Of a DNA stretch of 64,000 nucleotides, positions 1 to 9,009 are shown piece by piece (the first letter of the stretch is position 1; each line of letters opens with the position of its first letter). Origin of the DNA: UBA4416 sp943362175 (lineage in GTDB: Bacteria; Bacteroidota; Bacteroidia; B-17B0; Aurantibacillaceae); contig CALRIU020000016.1 of the NCBI GenBank assembly GCA_943362175.1, forward strand, positions 1 to 64,000. The letters are read 5' to 3'. The notes below the pieces were generated by a model, which saw only the letters and a program-made list of their open reading frames with translations, was not told where the DNA came from and did not search any database. The translations under genes were made by a program, and so were the position numbers.

Positions 1-1338
1 AGCGCTACAGCCATCCACAGTGTACACCACCGTATAATTAGTGGAAGCCGTAGGCGACTCGCTGATCGAGGAGGTTGTTTGATTGTTGGGCAACCAGGAA
101 TAGGTTCCTCCCGGGATCGATGTGCTGGAAGTCAATACCGCCTGCTCTCCCGGGCAGATCACCGCAAAATTAGTCGTCACTACCGGCAAAGGATTTACCG
201 TCACGGTAGAAGTGATGGAGCTGCTGCAGCCATTGCTGGTACCGGTAAGTGTGTAGATGCTCGTAGATGCCACGTTGGCGCTCACCGACTGGCCGGTAAC
301 GCTACTCAGGTTGTTGCCAACCCACGAATAAGAAGAGCCGCCGGAAGCCGATAAGGTGGCTGTTTCCCCGGCACACACCGTAGGGCTGTTGACCGTAATG
401 GTGGGCGAAGGAACCACAGATAAGGTATATGTAGTAGATAAAGGACAGGTGCCTGTTGTTGTATAGCTCACCGTATAAGTAGCCGGCGTGCTGGTCACGA
501 GGTTGATCACGCCGGTTGCGGCTGTCATGCTGAGGCCTGCAGGACCGGATGCATAAGTACCACCGGTAGCGCCTGTGAGAGTTGGTGTGGCGCTGGCACC
601 GCCCTGGCAAAGTAAATTGCTGTAGGCAATGCTTGGGGGCGTCACATTCGCCGTCACTCCGGATACAGCAAGCACATAGCCTCCGCCACCTGCCGGGTTA
701 CTGGAAACACCGTTCACCACCACAGAAGCTACCTGCTTTTGCTGGTTGGCACAGGCCAGAGGGATATCAATGCCATAGAGTCTTGGGTTTGTTGGAAGGC
801 CGTCGGCCGTAACGCCTGAAGTCACGCGCTTGCAACGCCCTATCCCGGTAATCACAGCGCCTGTCCCATTAAACCAATCCTGCACGGTAAAATTACCGGC
901 ATTGGTAACCGTAAGGTCCGTATATACAATCCGGATGTTGATCGTGCTTGAGCCCTCGGTAGAAAATACAAGGAAACTGAGGTTGCTGTAAGAGGCCGGT
1001 GTTGCCAGCGTTAAGGTATTGGTAGAAGAAGACGGAACAAAGAGGGCGTTATTCCCGTTGTAAGGCATCAGCTGAAAGGTTTTTGCCGCGTTTACAATCG
1101 TGCCCGAATTGGGCAAGCCTCCGCCAAAAGAAGCAGCAGCGGCAAATGCGGCGTTATACATCACGCTGTTGCCACCCGCCACGACCTGGTCGAGGGCCTG
1201 CGTTGTACAGGACAGGGAATTCGGGTACGTTTCGGCAACCGCATCGAGGTTAAAGCCGCTCACCGTAACAGGTGTATACGTCTGCGAAAAATAATAACCA
1301 CCCGAAAACAGGCATAAACACATTACTATTTTTTTCAT
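1..1338 (-). CDS. Secreted Ig-like repeat surface protein, C-terminus beyond window
   Basis: The reading frame is open for 446 codons from an ATG at 1338 and runs off the left edge, so the C-terminus is missing. An in-frame ATG at 1344 is an alternative start. The N-terminus (MKKIVMCLCLFSGGYYFSQ) is a signal peptide. The rest is rich in Ser, Thr, Gly and Val, with repeats of the kind GTYSWLPNNQTTSSI followed by YTVVYTVDGC, which are Ig-like units typical of Bacteroidota adhesins secreted by the T9SS. A C-terminal sorting domain is expected off the window but not seen. It lies 31 bp downstream of the next surface-protein gene on the same strand, so the two may be cotranscribed. The exact ligand or role cannot be read from the sequence. 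Confidence 0.85.
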   Translation of the reverse strand, partial: MKKIVMCLCLFSGGYYFSQTYTPVTVSGFNLDAVAETYPNSLSCTTQALDQVVAGGNSVMYNAAFAAAASFGGGLPNSGTIVNAAKTFQLMPYNGNNALFVPSSSTNTLTLATPASYSNLSFLVFSTEGSSTINIRIVYTDLTVTNAGNFTVQDWFNGTGAVITGIGRCKRVTSGVTADGLPTNPRLYGIDIPLACANQQKQVASVVVNGVSSNPAGGGGYVLAVSGVTANVTPPSIAYSNLLCQGGASATPTLTGATGGTYASGPAGLSMTAATGVINLVTSTPATYTVSYTTTGTCPLSTTYTLSVVPSPTITVNSPTVCAGETATLSASGGSSYSWVGNNLSSVTGQSVSANVASTSIYTLTGTSNGCSSSITSTVTVNPLPVVTTNFAVICPGEQAVLTSSTSIPGGTYSWLPNNQTTSSISESPTASTNYTVVYTVDGCSA

Positions 1339-1369
1339 CGTCATCAGTTTTTTAAATTCAGCAGGCGGC

Positions 1370-4351
1370 CTAGTGTATTAAAGTAACATGCCCCTTTTTG
1401 TTATAGATCACATCATCGGCTCCTTTGGCTTCCAGCAGGAACAGGTAGGTTCCGTCCGGTACCTCTTTCCCGTTGATGGTTCCGTCCCAGCCTTTCGAAA
1501 CATCCTCCGTTTTAAACACAGATTCTCCCCAACGGTTAAAAATATTTAAACTATAGCTCGTCAGATTCACATTGCGGGTATGAAAGACATCATTCACCCC
1601 ATCGCCGTTAGGCGTAAATACATTCGGGATCTCGAGTGAAGAAGTATTCAGCACAATAATGTCCAGGCAGGCTACATCGGTACATCCGCCGGTTGTGGTT
1701 AGGGTCGCGCAGTAGGTGGTTGTTTGCTGAGGAGCGACATCGATCACAGAGGATGCCGAGCCCGTGCTCCATATATAAGAGCCTCCGCCACTGGCAGTAA
1801 GGATCACATGATCGGAAGGAGAGATCGAATTTCCGGAAGCAGCCAGGGCCAGCACGGGTTGCGTGTTGACCTGTACATTGGAAGCCGCCGTAGCGGTACA
1901 TCCGTTTAAGGCATACAGCACATTATAGGCAGAAGTCGCAGATGGCGAAACAGAAATGGAGGATGCCGTTGCTCCCGAAGGTTGCCACAGGTAAGTTCCC
2001 CCCGACGGAGATGCCATGGCCGTTAAAGTTCCCGTTTGTCCTTCACAAAGCGCCAGAGGCGTGATGCTCACCGTAGGAGTCGCATTCACCGTAACGTTTG
2101 CCACAGCCGCAGCCGCGCAACCATTCACAGTGTAGCTCACGGTATAAGAAGTACTCGTGTTTGGCGATACAGAAATAGACTGGGTAGACTGATTGCCCGG
2201 TAACCAGTTGTAGGTTCCTCCGGCAAACAATGAGCTGGCTGCCAGGTTTGTCGTTTCTCCCGAACAGATGGCAGAGCCGGCTGTGGTAAGGTCAGGCATA
2301 GGATTCACCGTAATGGTATAAGAAGTCGGGATGCCCGGGCAACCCGCTGCCGAAGGAGTTACGGTAATCACCGTGCTTACAGGCGTATTGTTAGAATTGA
2401 CGGCAGTAAAGGCAGGCGTGTTGCCTGTTCCGTTAGCCGCCAGGCCAATAAAAGGATTTGAGCTGGACCACCCGAATGTGGCGCCCGCAGGGCTACTTGT
2501 GAAAGCAGAGGCAGGGATCGAAGCGTTATGACACACCGTGGTGCTTGATGGAACCGAAACCGTGGAGTTTGATCCGAAATTGATTGTAATCACATCGCTG
2601 AACGTACATACCCTTTCGAAGTCGATGTCATCCAGCGCGAAATCGTTGGCACCGCCCGAAATATTCTGATCCACGATAGTAATGACCGCCGTTGTTGCCG
2701 TTCCGGAATTCCAGTTCACAAAAAAGTTGGCCCAGGTACCGCCGGTCAAAGGCGCATGAAACACAGGTCCGATCAAACTTCCGTTTATCGAGAACTGCAA
2801 TAAGGCTTCGCTGCCCGAAGAGGTATTCTCGGTGGAGGCTACCCAGCTTGAAAAGTTGTAAGACGTATTAGCAGTTACCGTAATCGTCTGGCTCCACACA
2901 ATGTCGTTGGCAGTGGAAGAACCGTTACACACCAGCATATTGCCGGTTCCGGATGTATGATCACCGAACGAATAAAAATTAGTATGAGCCAGGTTTGCAT
3001 TGGTGGTCACGGAATAAGTTCCCGGATTGCTCAGCGCCCCATAACTACCGCCTGTGCCCAGGATGTAATTACTCACAAAGCCCGTATTGCCCGCGCTGAA
3101 ATCGCCATTGCTAACCAGCCCGCCGGTAATGGATGTGGCAGTACAGGTATAACTTCCTACGGTGCTCACGGCCAGCGTTGGCGTGGTAGCACCACCGGGG
3201 CTCCACAGGTACGAATCGTATCCCGGCGCCGCGGTCAGCGTTTGTGTAAAAGGTCCGCAGAAAGCCATGTCGTTGCCTAAGCTGAAAGCGCAGGGACAGG
3301 CCACAATGGTACCGCTTCCTGCAGGAGTGGTGTTCGTGGGAACCTGCGGACTACCGGCAATCACCAGCTGATTGCAGGATCCGTCAATGATATCTCCGAT
3401 AGAAGAGCTGTTGTTGATGTCGTAGGTCACCCAGAAATAGTTGGTGACGTTTGGTAATAAGGTTTGAGAACCGGTAATGGTATTGGAATTGGCTGTCGGG
3501 ATCGTTCCGCCTGCCACAAATTCATTAACCGGTGCGTAGGAGTTACTGGAGCCCGTATAGAAAATATGGATCTTACTTACATCGGCGAGCAAATTGGTGC
3601 TGGAACCTGCCGCCAGCTGAAATTCGGTTAAGGCGCCGGCATTGCAGCCCGATCCCATGACTACAGGGATACAGACAATTTGTTGTGAGTTGGCACATTG
3701 CGAAACGGAGCCGCTGACAATCTGTAGGACATCGCTGCTTACGTATGGCGCTACACCACCCGAGTTGGTAATATTTACAAAGTAATCTTCTGTTTCGCCC
3801 CAGCTGTAGGTGCCGCAGGGAACAATGGAGGAAGGCGTGGCCGTTTCCACGTTCACCACTCGCATGGTGGTGTTTCCCAAAACAGCAGTCACCGGGATGC
3901 TGATTGTTCCTGTTTCGGTATGCGGACCGGTTGTGCTGGCCGCCGATACGTACACCTGCTCACCCGGATCACTAAAGTCCAGGTCGGCATTCCAGTCAAT
4001 AAAAATGGCCACGGCATTGTTGTAGTTACCGCCACAGGTGCCCACCTGAACGCTGAAGGTGAGGGCGCAGCCCCTGTCAAGGTTAGGAATAGTAACCGGA
4101 GTGCCTGTATACGCGTAATTGGAATAACGGTTTTGCACGGAGCCCGGGCCACCGGCCAGGCTGGAACAGGTAGAAGAATTGTTGAGGGTACCGATGCTCA
4201 CATTCAGGATGTCTTCGTCAGCAGACGACGTCGCATTGGAGGCACAATACTGTGCCTGTACATGATTGCCTGACATTAAGAAAAAAGCGCTGACGATGAG
4301 CGAAAAAGAGGAAGGGCGAACCACAGCTGAAAATAGCTTTCTGATATCCAT
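1370..4351 (-). CDS. GEVED/Ig-like repeat surface protein with gliding-type T9SS sorting domain
   Basis: Exported cell-surface protein of 993 residues. I start it at the ATG at 4351 because MDIRKLFSAVV followed by a hydrophobic stretch and VQAQ is a good signal peptide, while the frame upstream is not signal-like. After it comes a GEVED domain (about residues 50-195; IFIDWNADLDFSDPGEQVY is characteristic). Next is a mixed beta region with a carbohydrate-binding-like segment, then several Ig-like repeats (GTYNWLPGNQSTQSISVSP, GTYLWQPSGATASSISVSP). It ends in a gliding motility-associated C-terminal domain (PNVFTPNGDGVNDVF, then NIFNRWGESVF and DGTYLFLLEAKG), which is the type B sorting signal of the T9SS. 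Large repetitive cargo of this type is often adhesive; that role is inferred. Confidence 0.92.
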   Translation of the reverse strand: MDIRKLFSAVVRPSSFSLIVSAFFLMSGNHVQAQYCASNATSSADEDILNVSIGTLNNSSTCSSLAGGPGSVQNRYSNYAYTGTPVTIPNLDRGCALTFSVQVGTCGGNYNNAVAIFIDWNADLDFSDPGEQVYVSAASTTGPHTETGTISIPVTAVLGNTTMRVVNVETATPSSIVPCGTYSWGETEDYFVNITNSGGVAPYVSSDVLQIVSGSVSQCANSQQIVCIPVVMGSGCNAGALTEFQLAAGSSTNLLADVSKIHIFYTGSSNSYAPVNEFVAGGTIPTANSNTITGSQTLLPNVTNYFWVTYDINNSSSIGDIIDGSCNQLVIAGSPQVPTNTTPAGSGTIVACPCAFSLGNDMAFCGPFTQTLTAAPGYDSYLWSPGGATTPTLAVSTVGSYTCTATSITGGLVSNGDFSAGNTGFVSNYILGTGGSYGALSNPGTYSVTTNANLAHTNFYSFGDHTSGTGNMLVCNGSSTANDIVWSQTITVTANTSYNFSSWVASTENTSSGSEALLQFSINGSLIGPVFHAPLTGGTWANFFVNWNSGTATTAVITIVDQNISGGANDFALDDIDFERVCTFSDVITINFGSNSTVSVPSSTTVCHNASIPASAFTSSPAGATFGWSSSNPFIGLAANGTGNTPAFTAVNSNNTPVSTVITVTPSAAGCPGIPTSYTITVNPMPDLTTAGSAICSGETTNLAASSLFAGGTYNWLPGNQSTQSISVSPNTSTSYTVSYTVNGCAAAAVANVTVNATPTVSITPLALCEGQTGTLTAMASPSGGTYLWQPSGATASSISVSPSATSAYNVLYALNGCTATAASNVQVNTQPVLALAASGNSISPSDHVILTASGGGSYIWSTGSASSVIDVAPQQTTTYCATLTTTGGCTDVACLDIIVLNTSSLEIPNVFTPNGDGVNDVFHTRNVNLTSYSLNIFNRWGESVFKTEDVSKGWDGTINGKEVPDGTYLFLLEAKGADDVIYNKKGHVTLIH

Positions 4352-4531
4352 GTTACTATATTGTTTTAGTAAAGTTAAGAAAGCTTGTTCCAACAAATAT
4401 CCAAAATCCGGAGGATTATCATACTCCTATATTAAATCGTTTTAGTAATTGAGTAAAAGTACATTTACAGCCGGTAAAGCAGCTTACAAATTTAGTAAGC
4501 TTTTGACAGCAAAACGATGGTGGATTTTTTC

Positions 4532-5815
4532 TTAGGATAGTTGTTTCAACGCCTGGCGAAGATTGGAAATCACATCCGCGACATCCGTCACTTTGCAGGT
4601 ACCCACCGACATGCGGTACCAGGGTGAATTATCATCGGCTCCGAAGGCATAGAAAGGAACAACCGCTACTTTGGCTTCGTCGAGGATAAATTTGGTGACA
4701 TCCCTCGTGGTTTCGAGTACCGCACCCGACGCTGTCTTCAGGCCATGCAGCTCAAATTTAATCGTGAGGTAAATAGCTGCCTGCGGGGCAATAGCATCTA
4801 CTTTGAAGCCTTCGCTTTTCAATGCCTGGAAACCCTCATAAAAACCATTGAGCCTGGCGCTGATGGCCGTTTTCTGATGTTCGATGAAGCGGTCGTACAA
4901 AGACAAATTGCTCAGGTACTTGGCGCTGGCCATCTGTTCCGCTTTCGGCGCCCAGGCACCTACGTGCGTCAGGATCGCTTTCATTTTATCGATGACCGGT
5001 TTTGGTCCCATGCTCCAGCCTACCCTCACGCCGGTAGCAGAAAGCGATTTGGAAATCCCGTCGACAAACACAGTATAAGCTTTCATCTCAGGACGCAGGC
5101 TCACCGGGTTGTAATGCCTGGTATTACCCAGCGTCAGTGCCCAGTAAATCTGGTCATACATGAGGTATACCGGTTTTTCGTCGGGTCCGCGGCGCTTGTT
5201 TTCTTCGAGGATCACATCACAGATTTCTTCCAGGCCTTCCTTGCTGAACACCGTTCCTGTAGGGTTTTGCGGAGAGCATAAGGCTACCAGTGTTGCTTCC
5301 TGAATGTAAGGTTTGATATCGGCTGCCAGGGGCATAAAATTCTGTTCCGGTTTGGCTTCGATCACCACGGCTTTGGCCGAGTTCAGGTACGAATAGTGAT
5401 TGTTATTCCAGGAAGGCACGGCAAAAATGACGGTATCGCCCGCATCTACCAAAGTCCTGAAAATACTATAGATTACAGGCCTTGCCCCTCCCGCAATCAG
5501 GATCTCATCGTTCTTGTAATCCAGGCCGCCGCGCTCCTTCAATAAATTAGAAACGGCATTTCGTAATTCCAGCATCCCATCGGCCGCCGGGTAATTGGTT
5601 TGATCGGCAAAATATTCGTCCACGATATACTGCTTGAGCTCCGCAGGAATAGGAAATTCCTTCGGATTAAAGTCCCCGATCGTCATGTTATAGATCTTCT
5701 CACCCTGCTTTATTTTTTCGTTCACTTCGGCAGCCAGCTTAATGATTTCTGAGCCGATGATGTTTTGGGCGAGTTTGGAAACTTTGGATTTTTGAGTGGC
5801 AGTAGTCGTTGTCAT
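4532..5815 (-). CDS. PLP-dependent class I/II aminotransferase
   Basis: Fold-type I aminotransferase of 427 residues, the normal length for the aspartate/aromatic aminotransferase family. Visible signatures are the substrate-loop region around NYPAADGMLELR (about residues 74-85), SPQNPTG (181-187) with its cofactor-contacting Asn, a YDQIYW segment carrying the Asp and Tyr that contact pyridoxal phosphate, and the Schiff-base lysine in DGISKSLSATG (Lys256). It should transfer an amino group between an amino acid and a 2-oxo acid in the cytoplasm; the true substrate cannot be told. It is a single gene with its own upstream promoter-like sequence. The N-terminal Thr-rich extension is unusual but harmless. 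Confidence 0.92.
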   Translation of the reverse strand: MTTTTATQKSKVSKLAQNIIGSEIIKLAAEVNEKIKQGEKIYNMTIGDFNPKEFPIPAELKQYIVDEYFADQTNYPAADGMLELRNAVSNLLKERGGLDYKNDEILIAGGARPVIYSIFRTLVDAGDTVIFAVPSWNNNHYSYLNSAKAVVIEAKPEQNFMPLAADIKPYIQEATLVALCSPQNPTGTVFSKEGLEEICDVILEENKRRGPDEKPVYLMYDQIYWALTLGNTRHYNPVSLRPEMKAYTVFVDGISKSLSATGVRVGWSMGPKPVIDKMKAILTHVGAWAPKAEQMASAKYLSNLSLYDRFIEHQKTAISARLNGFYEGFQALKSEGFKVDAIAPQAAIYLTIKFELHGLKTASGAVLETTRDVTKFILDEAKVAVVPFYAFGADDNSPWYRMSVGTCKVTDVADVISNLRQALKQLS

Positions 5816-5831
5816 GATTGCAATTTTGTTT

Positions 5832-5863
5832 GAAAAGTATAGATTATCTCCATCACTACAAAA
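5832..5863 (-). promoter_or_regulatory. Bacteroidota-type promoter of the aminotransferase
   Basis: Read on the minus strand, TTTTG is followed by 19 bp and then TACTTTTC, close to the Bacteroidota housekeeping consensus TTTG-N19-TAnnTTTG. The -7 element lies 16 bp before the ATG at 5815. Seen directly; promoter activity is inferred. Confidence 0.5.
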
Positions 5864-5943
5864 TTTTGTTTAAAACATAACGGAGTCCTGTCTTTTTCCT
5901 GAAAGCAATCAACACTCCTGCCCATTTTACTATCTTTACCGCC

Positions 5944-6747
5944 ATGACAACAGCAGACCTTTCCATACTCCTCAACGGAGTGATTGACAGCGCCAAAAGC
6001 GTAGGCGCCTTTATCCGCCGCGAACGCCAGACCTTCTCCTACAGCAAGGCAGAAGTCAAAGGACTGAACGACCTGGTGAGCTATGTCGACAAATCTTCGG
6101 AAGAACAGCTGGTTGACCTGCTCTCCGCCTTGCTGCCGGAGGCAGGATTCATCACCGAAGAAAATACCCGCAACGAGAAAAAAATCTACAACTGGATCAT
6201 CGATCCGCTGGACGGCACCACCAATTTCATTCATGGCATTCCCTGCTATGCCGTAAGCATTGCACTGGAGCATGAGGGTAACATTATTTTGGGCGTAGTG
6301 TACGAGGTGGCGCACGATGAGTGTTTCAGCGCCTGCAAAGGCGGCGGTGCTTTTTTAAACGGAAAACCGATCGCTGTTTCGGAACGGAAGAACCTCTCGG
6401 AAAGCCTCATCGCTACCGGCTTTCCCATCTATAATTTCTCCAGGCTCGATGCTTACCTCAAAGCCTTAACGCTGCTGATGAAGAGCACACACGGCCTGCG
6501 CCGCATCGGCTCTGCCGCTACCGACCTGTGTTATGTGGCCTGCGGGCGCATGGATGCTTATTTCGAATACAACCTCAATGCCTGGGATGTGGCGGCCGGC
6601 GCACTCATCGTGACGGAAGCGGGAGGCAACATCTGCGATTTCAGCAAAGGGAATAACTGGCTCTTTGGAAGGGAAGTGATTGCCACCAACAAATACCTGC
6701 AGGTGGAATTTGAGACCCTGGTCTCTGAAAGTTTTTCCGGAAATTAG
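5944..6747 (+). CDS. Inositol monophosphatase family protein
   Basis: Mg2+-dependent phosphatase of the inositol monophosphatase/SuhB superfamily, 267 residues. The metal-binding motifs are present: Glu72-Glu73 in ITEENT, Asp87 and Asp90 in DPLDGTTNF, and Asp215 in WDVAAGAL with the downstream EAGG. The product hydrolyses a small phosphomonoester such as myo-inositol 1-phosphate, and cannot be separated from related 3'-nucleotidase/CysQ-type enzymes on sequence alone, though the spacing fits IMPase better. Its stop codon interlocks with that of the convergent outer-membrane protein gene (overlap 6744-6747). Confidence 0.9.
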   Translation: MTTADLSILLNGVIDSAKSVGAFIRRERQTFSYSKAEVKGLNDLVSYVDKSSEEQLVDLLSALLPEAGFITEENTRNEKKIYNWIIDPLDGTTNFIHGIPCYAVSIALEHEGNIILGVVYEVAHDECFSACKGGGAFLNGKPIAVSERKNLSESLIATGFPIYNFSRLDAYLKALTLLMKSTHGLRRIGSAATDLCYVACGRMDAYFEYNLNAWDVAAGALIVTEAGGNICDFSKGNNWLFGREVIATNKYLQVEFETLVSESFSGN

Positions 6748-7700
6748 AATTTAGACCTGAGCTTGGTCTTGTTGCGCTTAGGCGGGAAGAAACGGCCAAC
6801 CGTAACCTGTACGCCCATAAAGGAATCTTTTTCCTTATCGCCCCTTTGGGCGGCATTGCCTGCGGCATCCGGCGATGAAGCCCCGGGAATGGTGCCTTTG
6901 CTCGGGTCCGACATAGCTACGGATAAAGGTCCGTAAGCATTGTTCAGGGCAAATTTATCGTAGTAAGTCGTGCTCACATCATCGATGTAATCGGTAAATG
7001 TTTTGCGGTAATTGATCTCCGCCCCTACGCTCCAGTATTTATTAAGCATCATGCGGTAGGAAATGCCCACCGGGATGCTCACGGAAAAACGCTTGTATTG
7101 CTTCGGTCCGCCCGGTAAGCCCTGGCCTTCGGTATGTAGCGGCTGTAGCTTTACCCAGCCTGCCCCCTGCCTTCCTTTAGGGTTGTAATAGAACATGCCC
7201 ACGCCCACAAAACCTACCAGCTCCCAGGTACGGCTTTTATGCCTCATGCCTGCTGTATTTCTGATATTGTAGCGGTGCCCGGCCTTGTGCTTAAAGAAGG
7301 CCAGCTCAGCGCGGGTAGACAATTCGAAAATATTGGATTTGAAATTGAGGTTACGGTTGTTACGGAACGGCTCACTCGTCAGTTTATCATCACCGGCCAC
7401 CAGTAAGTAATTGAAGCTGCTGAACCAGTTGAAATTCTTGGCAAACTTATAACGGTAACCGACAGACACTGCCGGCCTGGTCATGCTGAACTCGAGATCT
7501 ACCGGGCTGAAATCCGTTCCTACTTTATTAAGGCCGCCCAGATCGCCCAAAAACTGGGCTGCGCCTACCATCAGCGTTACTTCCTTACGGTATTTTTTCC
7601 ATTCGTTGACCCTGTTAAAGCCAGCGCCCTGGGAATAGACCTGGCTGATGGAAAAGGTAAAGAAAAGCAATAAAGCAGGGATATGTAATTTTAATTTCAA
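6744..7700 (-). CDS. Predicted outer-membrane beta-barrel protein (DUF6089-like)
   Basis: A 318-residue protein with a clear signal peptide (MKLKLHIPALLLFFTFSISQVYSQ). The mature part starts with an EVTLMVGAAQFLGDLGG segment and continues with alternating hydrophobic/aromatic strands such as ELVGFVGVGMFYYNP and FSVSIPVGISYRMML, as in a transmembrane beta-barrel. The early FLGDLGG motif is what I associate with the DUF6089 family of Bacteroidota, whose function is not known. The C-terminus is basic and lacks a T9SS sorting domain, fitting insertion into the outer membrane. Convergent with the phosphatase gene and sharing 4 bp with it. Confidence 0.8.
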   Translation of the reverse strand: MKLKLHIPALLLFFTFSISQVYSQGAGFNRVNEWKKYRKEVTLMVGAAQFLGDLGGLNKVGTDFSPVDLEFSMTRPAVSVGYRYKFAKNFNWFSSFNYLLVAGDDKLTSEPFRNNRNLNFKSNIFELSTRAELAFFKHKAGHRYNIRNTAGMRHKSRTWELVGFVGVGMFYYNPKGRQGAGWVKLQPLHTEGQGLPGGPKQYKRFSVSIPVGISYRMMLNKYWSVGAEINYRKTFTDYIDDVSTTYYDKFALNNAYGPLSVAMSDPSKGTIPGASSPDAAGNAAQRGDKEKDSFMGVQVTVGRFFPPKRNKTKLRSKF

Positions 7701-7796
7701 AAAAGTAATTCGTAGGGATTAAAGTAGCAAAAATAGTAAAAAAGTGTTCACAAGAAATGACAAACCGTTACTAAATTGTTAAAAATGGAATGTTAA

Positions 7797-8852
7797 TTAG
7801 CCGAAATCCTCGTTAGAATAATATAATTTATAGAATTTCAAGCCTCTTTCCTCGTCATATCCTTTTTCCACGTAATCATGGCGGCCATGTACATAAATAT
7901 GGAAGTTCTTATCCAGTTTCACGACACTCTTCATAAACTTCTGGTTCTTTTTCACGGCCGTCGGCGAGATCTCAAAGTCATCGATGGCCGTCAGATCCAT
8001 CTTATCGTTAAAGGTTTTCCGGTAATCCCGGAAAGCCTCCTGTAGTTCGGGCTGCGGCAATACTTCGCGTTCAAAGTCATTGAGGTTGAAATTTTCCTTC
8101 TCCTTAAAAAATCCGGTGCTTTTGTTCAGCATCATCATCTGATCCTGCTTGGTCACGTTATTTTCCTCCGTGAGTACTTCCTCGCAGAAACCGCGGCAGG
8201 TATCAATGAAATTAGAGGTATGGAAATACGCATTTTCCTTAAGCCTGGTGTTCAGGAAATCCTCCACCCAGTAATAAGCGCAGTCCGCAATTTTATTGTT
8301 GGTATCCACCACGCTGATCTTGTAGCCTTTTTCGGTATCCGTATTGTAAATCAGGCAGCCTTTGTCCAGCTTGTTGATGTTGATGCCGTTGTCGCACTCG
8401 ATATCGAAATTATCCATGTGCTGGAATACTTTCAGGTAGGTTTCCTTATTCTCGGTTTTGAAAAGCCCGATGGCATCGCAGATCACACCATCCACATTCA
8501 CATCCCTGAAATAGCAGGTATAGAATTCCCCGCCTTTGATCTTCGGGTGCATCGACTGATTGTACAGGTGCTCGGCCATGTGCTTGCTGCTATCCACAAA
8601 TTGTTTTGGAGAGCCGAAAATATCTTTGGCATAGCTCTGCACATCGTGGTAGTGCATTTCGTTCTTTGCCTTGAACTGGTAGTAGATATCGGTTTTGAAA
8701 GGCGCTGTGAGGTAGCGCATCACGGTGTCTCTCAAAAAATCGTCGCTGATCCTGATCTCTTTCTCGCTAAGCGTCAGCTCTTCGCCCAGGCCTTTATTTC
8801 CAACGTAGTGGATGACAAAATGTGTTAATTCGGAACGTGTAAAATCTATCAT
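7797..8852 (-). CDS. Nucleoid-associated protein, NdpA/YejK-like
   Basis: A 351-residue cytoplasmic protein with no signal peptide or membrane segment. The beginning (FTRSELTHFVIHYVGNKG followed by ISDDFLRDTVMRYL) and the acidic, strongly charged composition match the nucleoid-associated protein family (NdpA/YejK, 37-kDa nucleoid protein) that is common in Bacteroidota. In E. coli the family member binds double-stranded DNA and the nucleoid; no enzyme activity is known. It is divergent from prc and has a promoter-like sequence just upstream. Assignment rests on overall resemblance. Confidence 0.8.
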   Translation of the reverse strand: MIDFTRSELTHFVIHYVGNKGLGEELTLSEKEIRISDDFLRDTVMRYLTAPFKTDIYYQFKAKNEMHYHDVQSYAKDIFGSPKQFVDSSKHMAEHLYNQSMHPKIKGGEFYTCYFRDVNVDGVICDAIGLFKTENKETYLKVFQHMDNFDIECDNGININKLDKGCLIYNTDTEKGYKISVVDTNNKIADCAYYWVEDFLNTRLKENAYFHTSNFIDTCRGFCEEVLTEENNVTKQDQMMMLNKSTGFFKEKENFNLNDFEREVLPQPELQEAFRDYRKTFNDKMDLTAIDDFEISPTAVKKNQKFMKSVVKLDKNFHIYVHGRHDYVEKGYDEERGLKFYKLYYSNEDFG

Positions 8853-8882
8853 GGCACAATATCTGTTCTATAAAATGAGTCG

Positions 8883-8911
8883 TAAATATAGTCTTGTTAA
8901 ACGGGTTTCAA
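8883..8911 (-). promoter_or_regulatory. Candidate promoter of the nucleoid-associated protein gene
   Basis: On the minus strand TTG is followed by 18 bp and TATATTTA, a partial match to the Bacteroidota -33/-7 consensus. The -7 element is about 30 bp before the ATG at 8852. The final G of TAnnTTTG is missing, so support is moderate. Confidence 0.35.
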
Positions 8912-9009
8912 TTAACAAACTTTAAACAAAAAAATATTGTTACTAACGGCCATTATTCATTATAAGAAGTAACATTACATTCACGATTTAAACATAAATT
9001 TGCTCTACT

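Noticed and set aside
4745..5281. 178-codon open frame opposite the aminotransferase
   Set aside because: It lies antisense inside a clear enzyme gene whose motifs are intact, and its protein looks random.
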